From contig JALOCJ010000006.1 in the NCBI GenBank assembly GCA_023227825.1, forward strand, positions 1 to 64,000: a stretch of 64,000 nucleotides of DNA, in the 5' to 3' direction. A model generated the notes under the pieces. The model did no database searches. It worked only from the letters and a program-made list of their open reading frames with translations, and was not told where the DNA came from. A program made the position numbers and the translations under genes. How positions within the stretch are numbered: the first letter of the stretch is position 1; each line of letters begins with the position of its first letter. The DNA is from Candidatus Cloacimonas sp. GTDB lineage: Bacteria > Cloacimonadota > Cloacimonadia > Cloacimonadales > Cloacimonadaceae. Below, piece by piece: positions 1-8,735 of this stretch.

Positions 1-1573
1 GTTCTTGTTTTAACTCACAATTTTGAAATAAGGAAATCAGAAAAAACTCGGTTGCCAGTGTTTGCAATTTGATGGTTGTGGTTACAGAGAAGGCAGTGGC
101 AAAATTGTAAGTCAAAACAAGTAGTTCGTTTTGACTCTAAACCGATTCTTTTGTGATTGCAACTATAATTTGAGGCAACAGGAAATTTCATTCATTTTCC
201 GATACTTTCAAAGCTGAAGCTCGGTTTAGAGTTAAAACAAAAATTCGCCCCGAAGTCACTATTCCTGAACAATTCAACCAACCCTGCAAATGTGAAAAAA
301 TACCTTCTTTCACGATTGTGGAATTTGAGGGGTTGGCGAGATTTGGTTGGCAGTGTGCGGGGTTCTTGTTTTAACTCACAATTTTGAAATAAGGAAATCA
401 GAAAAAACTCGGTTGCCAGTGTTTGCAATTTGATGGTTGTGGTTACAGAGAAGGCAGTGGCAAAATTGTAAGTCAAAACAAGCAGTTCGTTTTGACTCTA
501 AACCGATTCTTCTGTGATTGCAACTATATTTTGACGCAACAGGAAATTTCATTCATTTTCTGATACTGTCAAAGCTGAAGCTCGGTTTAGAGTTAAAACA
601 AAAATTCGCCCCGAAGCCACAAATTAAGAACAATTCCACTTACCCCTGCAAATGTGAAAAAATACCTTCTTTCACGATTGTGGAATTTGAGGGGTTGGCG
701 TAACTTGGTTGCCAGTGTGCAGGGTTCTTGTTTTAACTCACAATTTTGAAATAAGGAAATCAGAAAAAACTCGGTTGCCAGTGTTTGCAATTTGATGGTT
801 GTGGTTACAGAGAAGGCAGTGGCAAAATTGTAAGTCAAAACAAGCTGTTCGTTTTGACTCTAAACCGATTCTTTTGTGATTGCAACTATATTTTGAGGCA
901 ACAGGAAATTTTGTTCGCTGCCTTCAACTGTCAAGGCTGAAGCTCGGTTTAGAGTTAAAACAAAAATTCGCCCCGAAGCCACAATTTCTGAACAATTCCA
1001 ACCCACCCTGCAAATGTGAAAAAGTACCTTCTTTCACAATTGTGGAATTTGAGGGGTTGGCGTAACTTGGTTGCCAGTGTGCAGGGTTCTTGTTTTAACT
1101 CACAATTTTGAAATGAAGAGACCAAAAAAAACTCGGTTGCCAGTGTATGCAATTTGTGGATTGTGGTTACAGAGAAGGCAGTGGCAAAATTGTAAGTCAA
1201 AACAAGCAGTTCGTTTTGACTCTAAACCGATTCTTTTGTGATTGCAACGAGATGTAGACGTAACAGGAAATTTCATTCATTTTCTGATACTTTCCAAGCT
1301 GAAGCTCGGTTTAGAGTTAAAACAAAAATTCGCCCCGAAGCCACAATTTCTGAACAATTCCACTTACCCCTGCAAATGTGAAAAAAAGCATTCTTTCACG
1401 ATTGTGGAATTTGAGGGATTGGCGTAACTCGGTTGCCAGTGTGCGGAGTTCTTGTTTTAACTCACAATTTTGAAATGAGGAAATCAGAAAAAACTCGGTT
1501 GTAAGTGTTTACAATTTGAGGGTTGTGATTACAGAGAGGCCAGTGGCAAAATTGTAAGTCAAAACAAGCTGTT
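1..1573. repeat. Tandem array of about 362-bp double-hairpin repeat units (array 1)
   Basis: Four tandem units plus a partial fifth begin at about 1, 362, 724, 1086 and 1448. Each unit holds hairpin A (left arm containing TTTTAACTCACAATTTTG, right arm containing CAAAATTGTAAGTCAAAA, loop about 75 nt), then hairpin B (TTTTGACTCTAAACCGA and TCGGTTTAGAGTTAAAA, about 75 nt apart), then a spacer C with GCCCCGAAG and a weaker stem formed by ACAATTCCA and TGTGGAATTT. Short open frames on both strands arise because the unit is locally open; they look spurious. The same family recurs at 5726, 7207, 16876 and 24973. The array reaches the left edge of the window, so its true length is unknown. Confidence 0.95.
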
Positions 1574-1589
1574 TGCATCGGTAATTTTC

Positions 1590-1738
1590 CGAGGGGCTTA
1601 CGCCTCCATCGCTATTATTGTGTCGCCCTTAGGGGCTTTAAGGTATCTCAACCCTCTAAACCTTCTCAACCTGCTAAACCTTTTTTCCCGAGGGGCTTAC
1701 GTCTCCATCGCTATTATTGTGTCGCCCTGAAGGGCTTT
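1590..1738. repeat. Two copies of a 49-bp intergenic element
   Basis: Copies at 1590-1638 and 1689-1738 begin CGAGGGGCTTACG and contain GCTATTATTGTGTCGCCC; they differ at a few positions. The gap between them holds degenerate CTCAACC/CTAAACC repeats. The ends can pair (AGGGGCTTACG with a downstream GCCC...GGGGCT), suggesting a small structured element. It is not seen elsewhere in the window. Confidence 0.8.
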
Positions 1739-1741
1739 TTT

Positions 1742-1860
1742 ACTTCCGGAAGAACGACATCTTGCGTTCCACTTGCAACCGGGCTATTTCTTTATCACGC
1801 ATTATGTAGTAACAAAATAGAACAGACACAGTAGTTGACCGGGAGGTCAACTTTCCGGAG
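1742..1860. repeat. Short dispersed hairpin elements (CCGGAAGAACGACAT and GTTGAC/GTCAAC types)
   Basis: CCGGAAGAACGACAT at about 1746 recurs as near copies at about 5154 and 5272 and in degenerate form at 55875-55930. At 1834-1857 a palindrome GTTGAC-CGGGAG-GTCAAC is followed by TTTCCGG; relatives lie at 17991-18010 and 55956-56005. No gene is visible here. Confidence 0.6.
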
Positions 1861-1866
1861 TCAAAA

Positions 1867-1901
1867 CAAAAATTCGCCCCGAAGTTTTTTTCTCCGGGGC
1901 G
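1867..1901 (-). terminator. Rho-independent terminator of the 1940-4129 gene, sharing sequence with the repeat family
   Basis: Read on the minus strand, a CGCCCCGGAG arm and a CTTCGGGGCG arm enclose a run of A and are followed by AATTTTTG. This is a classic GC stem plus U tract about 40 nt after the stop codon. Its right half is identical to the AAAAATTCGCCCCGAAG segment that follows hairpin B in every 362-bp unit. Confidence 0.8.
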
Positions 1902-1939
1902 ATCATCTTATTTTACAATTGTATAAACGCTCTAACGCG

Positions 1940-4129
1940 TTACTTCACTATCACCATCTTCTTTGTCTGGTTCAGTGAGTTCGTACTCAGTTTGTAGAAA
2001 TAGATTCCGTTTCCGCAAAGGTTGCCTTTGCTGTCACGGGCATTCCAGGTAAGGTTATTTGTTCCTTGAGTTACAGGGAAGGTCTTCACAACCTGACCAA
2101 GGATGTTATAGATAGTTACTGTTCCAGTGTCTCCGGCTTTTACATCAACTTTAATAGTTGTGCCATCACCGGCTCTGAAAGGATTCGGATAGGCATTTTG
2201 CATTGTTGTATATTCCGGTAAAACTGGAGGCGTAGGTCCATCTACATAAACTGGAGAAGGTCCGTTAAAGGTGCTGTGGTTATTCATTTCTACACATTCC
2301 AGCCAGTAGTAATAAGTATGACCATTTTCCACTTCTCTGTCAATATGTTTATAGTTCTGAGTGGTGCTGGTATTGGTAGCAGGAATATAGGCAATTTGAA
2401 TTGCACCTGCAAGATTTTCAGAACCCTCATTCCTATAAATATTGAAGCCATTCATATTGGTCTCGGTTTGAGTTGTCCAGGCAATATTCACAAAGTTCTC
2501 TGCTGTGAGAGTTGCTGCAAAATAACTCAATTCCACTGGCAAAGTAGGATCTCCACCTGAACCGTATTGAATTTCTGCACCCTGATCCTTAGTTCCACCT
2601 GGTATTGTGATATCCATGGGGAATGGTCCGGTATATACACCAACACCTACTATCCAAACAAAACTATAAGTTGTGTTAATAGTAAGTTGCCAAGGTCCAA
2701 GTCCAAGTAATGTCATAAATTGAACATATCCCATATTCCAACTGGGATTAACAGCTGAGGTTGGTATACCTGTTGTATAAAGTGCTGATCCTCCTGTCAA
2801 TTGAATAGTGATATCAAAACCAGCAGGAACACCGGGAGGAGTAATTGGCACATCAGCAGGGAAAGTAAGTACAAAATTGCAACTCATATTTTCGGAAATA
2901 TCCTCTACAACAAATTGAGCTGGAGTCCAAGTATAAGTTCCCATCACAACAGTATAAACTGCATCTGATCCCTCTGCCAGAGTAAATGTATAAGGGGTAA
3001 TTTGACCACTGTCAACTCCACCAACATATATTGCAGCTCCAGCAGGAACTGATGTGATTAGCACATCGTAATATTGAACTGGTATTTCTTCCAGCTCAAA
3101 GGTGATTGTTGCTTCATATACATAATTTGTCTTGGCTCCATTAGTTCTACTTCCCAAAACAACTTTATCCATTCCACCATTCTTTTTAGTAGCTGCAATG
3201 AACATATCAGCTGAAACAACAATAGGATTTACTGCCCATTGATAACCTGCAGGTGCAGCTTCAGCAGTATAACTTCCGACCAATTCGGTTACCACAGTAG
3301 CTGTTGCTGTATAAGGTATTGTTCCGGATGATGCTGGAGTAGGCCCTGTTACAGTATAGCCAGGAGGTCCGGCAATATGCAGATTGTAAGTATAGGTATC
3401 CGGTATTGGAACAAGCACAAACTGCTTTGCAGCATTATAAACATAATCTGTCTTTCCAGCGGTAAAATCACCAGCAACTACTTCAATTGTTGTAGATTCC
3501 CATTGAAAACCTGCAGGAGGTGCACTGGTTACAGTATAGGTTCCCAGAAGTGAGTTTGTTTCATCACCAGGTCCATCAGTTAAAATGGCTGGTGTAGTAT
3601 GAACAACACTCTGGGGATCTGTAAACTCATAAACTCCATTATCTGATGCTGTTATATTTAAATTATAAGTCCAGGTATCTGCTACTGCTAAAGGAGGTAT
3701 AATTTGTTCTTGTCCAACTCCAGTATATAGTATTCCACTAGTACCAGTTGGTATTACAGTGTCCCAAGTAGTATACTCATTATTAGGAATATAAGTAACT
3801 GTCATACGGATCGTTTGTCCTTCTAACCATTGAGTAGCAAAAGTTCCTAATTGCAAAACAGTAACTACTGTAGTTTCAGTAAGACGAGTTATCCTTAAGG
3901 TAGTAACAGGTGTAGTGCCATCATTTGTTGATAAAACTTCTCCTGGAGTTTCAACTATATCTGCAGTAACAATATAGTTAGTACTTGTAGTAGTTCCTGT
4001 ATTAGTTACGTAATCAAGCACATTCCCACTACCGCTTAACACTTTTTGGTAATAAGTTCTAGGTGTGCCAGCATATACAAGAGTAACGGTGATTAGTACT
4101 AATAGTGTTATTAAAGTAATTTTTTTCAT
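1940..4129 (-). CDS. Secreted PEGA/Fn3 protein with type IX secretion C-terminal domain
   Basis: 729 aa. Residues 1-20 form a signal peptide (MKKITLITLLVLITVTLVYA). Several beta-rich repeats of 80-90 aa follow, including a PEGA-like segment at about 350-425 (ITSVPAGAAIYVGGVDSG). At about 535-630 there is a PVELSYFAATLTAENFVNI domain of the Fn3-like kind common before sorting signals. The last 85 residues are a type IX sorting domain: AYPNPFRAG, VTIYNILGQVVKTF, GNGIYFYKLS and a KKMVIVK end. The start is supported by AAGGAG just upstream. It lies 20 nt downstream of the 4150-4800 gene, so the two are probably co-transcribed. Likely role is a cell-surface or secreted protein; no enzymatic domain is recognisable. 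Ligand unknown. Confidence 0.85.
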   Translation of the reverse strand: MKKITLITLLVLITVTLVYAGTPRTYYQKVLSGSGNVLDYVTNTGTTTSTNYIVTADIVETPGEVLSTNDGTTPVTTLRITRLTETTVVTVLQLGTFATQWLEGQTIRMTVTYIPNNEYTTWDTVIPTGTSGILYTGVGQEQIIPPLAVADTWTYNLNITASDNGVYEFTDPQSVVHTTPAILTDGPGDETNSLLGTYTVTSAPPAGFQWESTTIEVVAGDFTAGKTDYVYNAAKQFVLVPIPDTYTYNLHIAGPPGYTVTGPTPASSGTIPYTATATVVTELVGSYTAEAAPAGYQWAVNPIVVSADMFIAATKKNGGMDKVVLGSRTNGAKTNYVYEATITFELEEIPVQYYDVLITSVPAGAAIYVGGVDSGQITPYTFTLAEGSDAVYTVVMGTYTWTPAQFVVEDISENMSCNFVLTFPADVPITPPGVPAGFDITIQLTGGSALYTTGIPTSAVNPSWNMGYVQFMTLLGLGPWQLTINTTYSFVWIVGVGVYTGPFPMDITIPGGTKDQGAEIQYGSGGDPTLPVELSYFAATLTAENFVNIAWTTQTETNMNGFNIYRNEGSENLAGAIQIAYIPATNTSTTQNYKHIDREVENGHTYYYWLECVEMNNHSTFNGPSPVYVDGPTPPVLPEYTTMQNAYPNPFRAGDGTTIKVDVKAGDTGTVTIYNILGQVVKTFPVTQGTNNLTWNARDSKGNLCGNGIYFYKLSTNSLNQTKKMVIVK

Positions 4130-4149
4130 GTTATCTCCTTATAACCTTA

Positions 4150-4800
4150 TTAGTGAGATGATCTTATCTGATATGTATTAGAAAATCTAGCTGGCCATGT
4201 AGTTATTCCAGTAGAATTTACCATTAATGGCATTCCAATGTACAAAGCAAAATCACCATCCCATATTTCGAAATCTGGTATGTATTGTGCTGCAACCCAT
4301 GATTGAGTAATTTCATCCCAATCGTTGATTGCATCAACTACAGAAATTGCAGTTCCTAACTCACTAGCCATAGTAATTTCTGACTTATTCAAAGGTATCA
4401 TCAAAGAATTAAGACCGACAATAATATTATATGTTGCATTTTGTGCGGGCATATTCCCGATACTATAAAAAGCGAAATTAGATAAAGCATTAATCATTAG
4501 AGCTTTACCTGGAGCAACAGAGAAATCTCCATCCCATATTTCAAAATCTGGGATATATTGGGCAGCAACCCAAGATTGTGTTATAGGATCCCAGTAATTT
4601 ATAGCATCCATTATTCCGGGGTATGTAACAGCAAGATCACTTGCCATATTATAACCTGTATCCATCGGTAAGGCAATGAAATTCAATCCTGTTACACAAT
4701 CATATTTTACATATCCGACTACTTCGGAAGGTTCTGATTCGACCGCTGCGAGCATACCAACGGTAAGAATCAGCAGCAGCGGTAATATAAATTTCTTCAT
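4150..4800 (-). CDS. Small secreted protein with two tandem repeats
   Basis: 216 aa with a signal peptide (about residues 1-19, MKKFILPLLLILTVGMLAA). The mature part is two copies of an 85-90 aa repeat. Each copy has the pattern N-IALP or NSLMIPL, AINYWDPITQSWVAAQ or AINDWDEITQSWVAAQ, IPDFEIWDGDF and a small hydrophobic end (LMINA/LMVNS). The block SWVAAQYIPDFEIWDGDF is identical in both copies, which suggests recent duplication or strong constraint. There is no type IX signal at the C terminus. AGGAGG precedes the ATG. It is the first gene of a unit with 1940-4129. I do not recognise the family; a surface or periplasmic binding role is only a guess. Confidence 0.8.
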   Translation of the reverse strand: MKKFILPLLLILTVGMLAAVESEPSEVVGYVKYDCVTGLNFIALPMDTGYNMASDLAVTYPGIMDAINYWDPITQSWVAAQYIPDFEIWDGDFSVAPGKALMINALSNFAFYSIGNMPAQNATYNIIVGLNSLMIPLNKSEITMASELGTAISVVDAINDWDEITQSWVAAQYIPDFEIWDGDFALYIGMPLMVNSTGITTWPARFSNTYQIRSSH

Positions 4801-5588
4801 AACATTCCTCCTAAAGGAAATGATATTAAGTTATAAAAATTAAGTTTTGTGTTTCCGGTTTTCGTTTTAAGCGGTTGAAAACCGGAGCACGACATTGTTT
4901 TTGTTGCCGGTGGTTTTTATTATGCTATTCACCGGTATTTGCTTTTGAAAAGTGAATAAAAAATATCGCATATTTTCCTCTGCATATCTTGCAAAAGGGT
5001 TATGCGTCAGCTTTTGAAAAGGTTAAAAAAAACACTTTCATCGCACATTACACTCTATATACATTTTTTCTTTCAGACAACAAAGACCACTATCTATATT
5101 GCTAAAATTCTGTCAAGCAAAAAATCATCTTTTTTCAATTTTTTTTCATTTTCGGAAGAACGACATCCTGTCGTTCATAAGGATTTCCCGGTTACGATGT
5201 TGTGTAGCCGGAGCTCGCTGAAGCTCCGCATTCCTTGTAGCCGGAGCTCGCTGAAGCTCCGCATTTTTATTCCGGAAGAACGACATATTGTCTTTCAAAG
5301 GTCAGGAGTCGTCACTGCTTAAATAACTTTCAAACTACCTGCAAATTTGTTTAGCAGTGAGGACTAATGACGACCTTTATGAAATCAGTGAAAGGCAGTA
5401 TTAACTTTCTTACCCCTGCTTTTTAGTCAGGAGTCGTCACTGCTTAAATAACTTTCAAACTACCCGCAAATTCATTTAGCAGTGAGGACTAATGACGACC
5501 TTTGCGAAATCAGTGAAAGGCAGCATTAACTTTCTTACACTTGCTTTTTAGCACTCTATATACTTATGTTTTCATTAACCATAGTTAT
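4801..5588. other. Gene-free leader region packed with small repeats
   Basis: About 790 bp between the start of the 4150-4800 gene and the nearest good minus-strand promoter. It holds a hairpin near 4855-4885 (CCGGTTTTC/GAAAACCGG), a 38-bp element at about 4977-5014 that recurs at 25732-25769, two tandem copies of TAGCCGGAGCTCGCTGAAGC at about 5213 and 5240, ACGACAT elements, and a 125-bp tandem duplication at 5301-5550 (listed separately). A plus-strand open frame at 5002-5322 runs through these repeats and has no RBS or protein-like features. Confidence 0.6.
5301..5550. repeat. 125-bp tandem duplication carrying the GTCAGGAGTCG inverted repeat
   Basis: Two copies (5301-5425, 5426-5550) differ at few positions. 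Each contains GTCAGGAGTCGTCACTGC paired with GCAGTGAGGACTAATGAC across about 35 nt. The same hairpin family occurs singly at about 16553-16623, 32485-32554 (reversed) and 52997-53067. Confidence 0.9.
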
Positions 5589-5616
5589 ATAATAATGCAT
5601 AATGGAAAAATGTCAA
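5589..5616 (-). promoter_or_regulatory. Putative promoter TTGACA-16-TATTAT
   Basis: On the minus strand TTTTTCGCTTGACA is followed after 16 nt by TATTAT. The same boxes with the same spacing occur at 24907-24934 (minus) and nearly so at 42687-42714 (plus). It would drive the 4150-4800/1940-4129 unit with a leader of about 780 nt. Confidence 0.5.
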
Positions 5617-5725
5617 GCGAAAAATCATATTTTTTTTCAGCTATAGCGATAAATAAAATCTGAACCTTTCGTATCTTTCATTATAGCAAGGAGTAAAAAA
5701 CCCTTTTCAGAAAATAATAAATATT

Positions 5726-6555
5726 CCAGTGTGCGGGGTTCTTGTTTTAACTCACAATTTTGAGGTGGTGTCGTTTTGACTCTAAACCGATTCTTCTGTG
5801 TTTGCAACTATAATTTGAGGCAACAGGAAATTTCATTTATTTTCCGATACTTTCAAAGCTGAAGCTCGGTTTAGAGTTAAAACAAAAATTCGCCCCGAAG
5901 CCGCTATTTCTGAACAATTCCATCCAAACCCTGCAAATGTGAAAAAACAACTTCTTTCACGATTGTGGAATTTGAGGGGTTGGTGAAGTTTGGTTGTAAA
6001 TGTGCGGGGTTCTTGTTTTAACTCACAATTTTGAAATAAGTAGACCAGATGAAACACGGTTGCCAGTGTTTTTGAGTTTGTGGATTGTGGTTACAGAGAA
6101 GGCAGTGGCAAAATTGTAAGTCAAAACAAGCAGAGGTGGTGTCGTTTTGACTCTAAACCGATTCTTTTGTGGTTGCAACGAGATGTAGACGCAACAGGAT
6201 ATTTCATTCATTTTCCGATACTTTCAAAGCTGAAGCTCGGTTTAGAGTTAAAACAAAAATTCGCCCCGAAGTCGCTATTTTTGAACAATTCCACTTACCC
6301 CTGCAAATGTGAAAAAACAACTTCTTTCACGATTGTGGAATTTGAGGGGTTGGCGAAGTGCGGTTGCCAGTGTGCAGGGTTCTTGTTTTAACTCACAATT
6401 TTGAAATAAGTAGACCAGATGAAACACGGTTGCCAGTGTTTGTAAATTGTGGATTGTGGTTTCAGAGAGGGCAGTGGCAAAATTGTGAGTCAAAACAAGC
6501 TTCGGGTTGTGTTTTCAGTGAAGGCAGTGGCAAAATTGTAAGTCAAAACAAAAAA
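5726..6555. repeat. Double-hairpin repeat array 2, left of the RAYT gene
   Basis: The array starts with a fusion in which the A left arm (about 5742) is followed within about 10 nt by the B left arm (5772), so the A loop and right arm are missing. B hairpins lie at about 5772-5883 and 6143-6256, A hairpins at about 6013-6128 and 6384-6501. A truncated A right half ends at 6551, next to the 3' end of the transposase gene. Confidence 0.92.
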
Positions 6556-6561
6556 ACTTCT

Positions 6562-7140
6562 TCAAAACAAAATGCTATCTTTCTCAAATGCTCTTTGCAT
6601 TGCCTTTTTTCTGGCTATATCAATAACTTTCAATCTGTATGTTTCCGGATTACCAATATAATCCATCAAAAATTGTTCTGAATATAGTGTTCCTTTCCTC
6701 ATCCGGATATATTCCCGGAAATTGGAAAATTCCCATTCTTCAGGAAAACCTACTAAACCTGCTTGCACAGGATTGGCATGAATATAGGCACAAGCATTTA
6801 AGAGATAATTTTCCGTTGGAGTTTCAATATGATTTAAGGGACTGCGAAATATTCTTCCTTTGCAGTTATATTTTTTATTGTAATAGCGTGCATATCTTTT
6901 ATGAGCTCTTTCCAGTAATGAAGTTATTGCTTCGGGTTCATTCTGGCGAAGCAAGAAATGAAAATGGTTGGGCATAAGGCAATAGGCAATTACAGTTACT
7001 TTGTAATCCAATTCTTTCTTAAATAAGTAAAGGTAGGTTTTATAGTCACCGGGGTCATAATAAAGTTTTCTACCATCAATAGAATGATTTACGATATGGA
7101 AATAAGTGTTGAGGGAACGATGAATCATTTTTGTGCGCAT
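6562..7140 (-). CDS. REP-associated tyrosine transposase (RAYT, Y1_Tnp/TnpA_REP family)
   Basis: 192 aa, within the normal size range of the family. The Y1 HUH motif is visible as MPNHFHFLLR (H59, F60, H61), followed by the helix with the candidate nucleophile in KRYARYYNKKY (Y86 or Y87). The family-typical GRIFRSPLNHI and ACAYIHANPVQAGLV segments come next. These enzymes nick and join single strands at REP hairpins. It looks intact: ATG with AGGAG 8 nt upstream and no frameshift. It is enclosed by half-hairpins of the local repeat family (A right arm ending at 6551, A left arm from 7207), with a third array continuing beyond. The family call is firm; that this enzyme acts on these repeats is inferred from the nesting. 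Confidence 0.93.
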   Translation of the reverse strand: MRTKMIHRSLNTYFHIVNHSIDGRKLYYDPGDYKTYLYLFKKELDYKVTVIAYCLMPNHFHFLLRQNEPEAITSLLERAHKRYARYYNKKYNCKGRIFRSPLNHIETPTENYLLNACAYIHANPVQAGLVGFPEEWEFSNFREYIRMRKGTLYSEQFLMDYIGNPETYRLKVIDIARKKAMQRAFEKDSILF

Positions 7141-7206
7141 TCAGAAATCTCCTGTTTATGGGATATGATAAATATTTTTGGGAAGAAAACAAATAATTTT
7201 TTTGCT

Positions 7207-8658
7207 CTTGTTTTAACTCACAATTTTGTGGTGGTGATGTTTTGACTCTAAACCGATTCTTCTGAGATTGCAACTATATTTTGACGCAACAGGAAATTTA
7301 ATTCATTTTCCGATACTTTCAAAGCTGAAGCTCGGTTTAGAGTTAAAACAAAAATCGCCCCGAAGTCACTATTTCAGAACAATTCCATCCCACCCTGAAA
7401 ATGTGAAAAAAAGCATTCTTTCACGATTGTGGAATTTGAGGGGTTGGCGAAGTGCGGTTGCCAATGTGCGGGGTTCTTGTTTTAACTCACAATTTTGAAA
7501 TAAGGAGACCAGTCGTACCGCGGTTGTTAGTGTTTGCAATTTGAGGGTAGTGGTTTCAGAGTTGGCAGTGGCAAAATTGTAAGTCAAAACAAGTAGTTCG
7601 TTTTGACTCTAAACCGATTCTGTTGGAGGTGTTGATGTTTTGACTCTAAACCGATTCTTCTGTAGTTGCAACTATAATTTGAGGCAACAGGAAATTTTGT
7701 TCGTTGCCTTCAACTGTCAAAGCTGAAGCTCGGTTTAGAGTTAAAACAAAAATCCGCCCCGAAGTCACTATTTCTGAACAATCCCATCCCAACTTTGCAA
7801 ATGTGAAAAAATACTTTCTTTCACGATTGTGGAATTTGAGGGGTGGGTGAAGCTCGGTTGCCAGTGTGCGGGATTCTTGTTTTAACTCACAATTTTGAGG
7901 TTTGGAGACCAATTGTAGCTCGGTTGTTAGTGTTTTCAATTTGTGGGTTGTGGTTTCAGAGAGGGTTATGGCAAAATTGTGAGTCAAAACAAGCAGGGGG
8001 AAGTTTTGACTCTAAACCGATTCTTCTGTGATTGCAACTATAATTTGAGGCAACAGGAAATATATTTCATTGTCCGATACTTTCAAAGCTGAAGCTCGGT
8101 TTAGAGTTAAAACAAAAATTCGCCCCGAAGCCGCTATTTCTGAACAATTCCAACCCAACTTTGCAAATGTGGAAAAATACTTATTTTCACGATTGTGGAA
8201 TTTGAGAGGTTGATGAAGCTCGGTTGCCAGTGTGCGGGGTTCTTGTTTTAACTCACAATTTTGAGGTTTGGAGACCAGTAATAGTTTGGTTGTTAGTGTT
8301 TTGAGATTGCGGGTTGTGGTTACAGAGTGAGCAGTGGCAAAATTGTAAGTCAAAACAAGCAGTTCGTTTTGACTTTCTGCTTTTCACCGGGTTGAAACCC
8401 GGCGTTAATATGTGTCGTTCCTACGGAACTTTTCTTATAAGGGAGAAAGGTTTTGTTCGGTATTATCTAATCACCGGGTTGAAACCCGTTGTTAATATGT
8501 GTCGTTCCTACGGAACTTATTATTTGGTCTCTGTCTTTCTTCTTTTTAACTTAGAATTTTGAGGTTTGGAGACAAGTTGTAGCTTGGTTGTAAGTGTGTG
8601 TAATTTGTGGGATGTGGTTTCAGAGAGAACAGTGGCAAAATTGTAAGTCAAAACAAGC
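7207..8658. repeat. Double-hairpin repeat array 3 with an embedded CCGGGTTGAAACCCGG element
   Basis: The array begins with an A left arm followed closely by a B left arm, as in array 2. B hairpins occur at about 7239-7350, 7633-7745 and 8004-8113. A hairpins occur at about 7477-7592, 7876-7996, 8245-8360 and 8547-8658. The last interval has its B hairpin replaced by two copies of another element (about 8385-8429 and 8472-8517) with stems CCGGGTTGAAACCCGG and GTTCCTACGGAAC. A duplicated B left arm lies at 7596 and 7633. Confidence 0.92.
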
Positions 8659-8682
8659 AGAAGGGGTGGGTGATAAAACAAG

Positions 8683-8709
8683 AAAAAGCCCCCGGATAAA
8701 CACGGGGGC
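8683..8709 (-). terminator. Rho-independent terminator of the 8736-15962 gene
   Basis: On the minus strand the stem GCCCCCG ... CGGGGGC is followed by TTTTTC. It lies 27 nt past the stop codon and directly before array 3. Confidence 0.88.
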
Positions 8710-8735
8710 AGTTATTGTTAAGTTTAACAGTTTGT

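Noticed and set aside
192..1427. Short open frames of 61-94 aa on both strands in the 362-bp units (and similar ones in arrays 2-5)
   Set aside because: They repeat with the DNA unit, differ by frameshifts, lack RBS and read through both hairpin arms.
5002..5322. 106-aa plus-strand frame
   Set aside because: It runs through several small repeats, has no RBS and is low in complexity.
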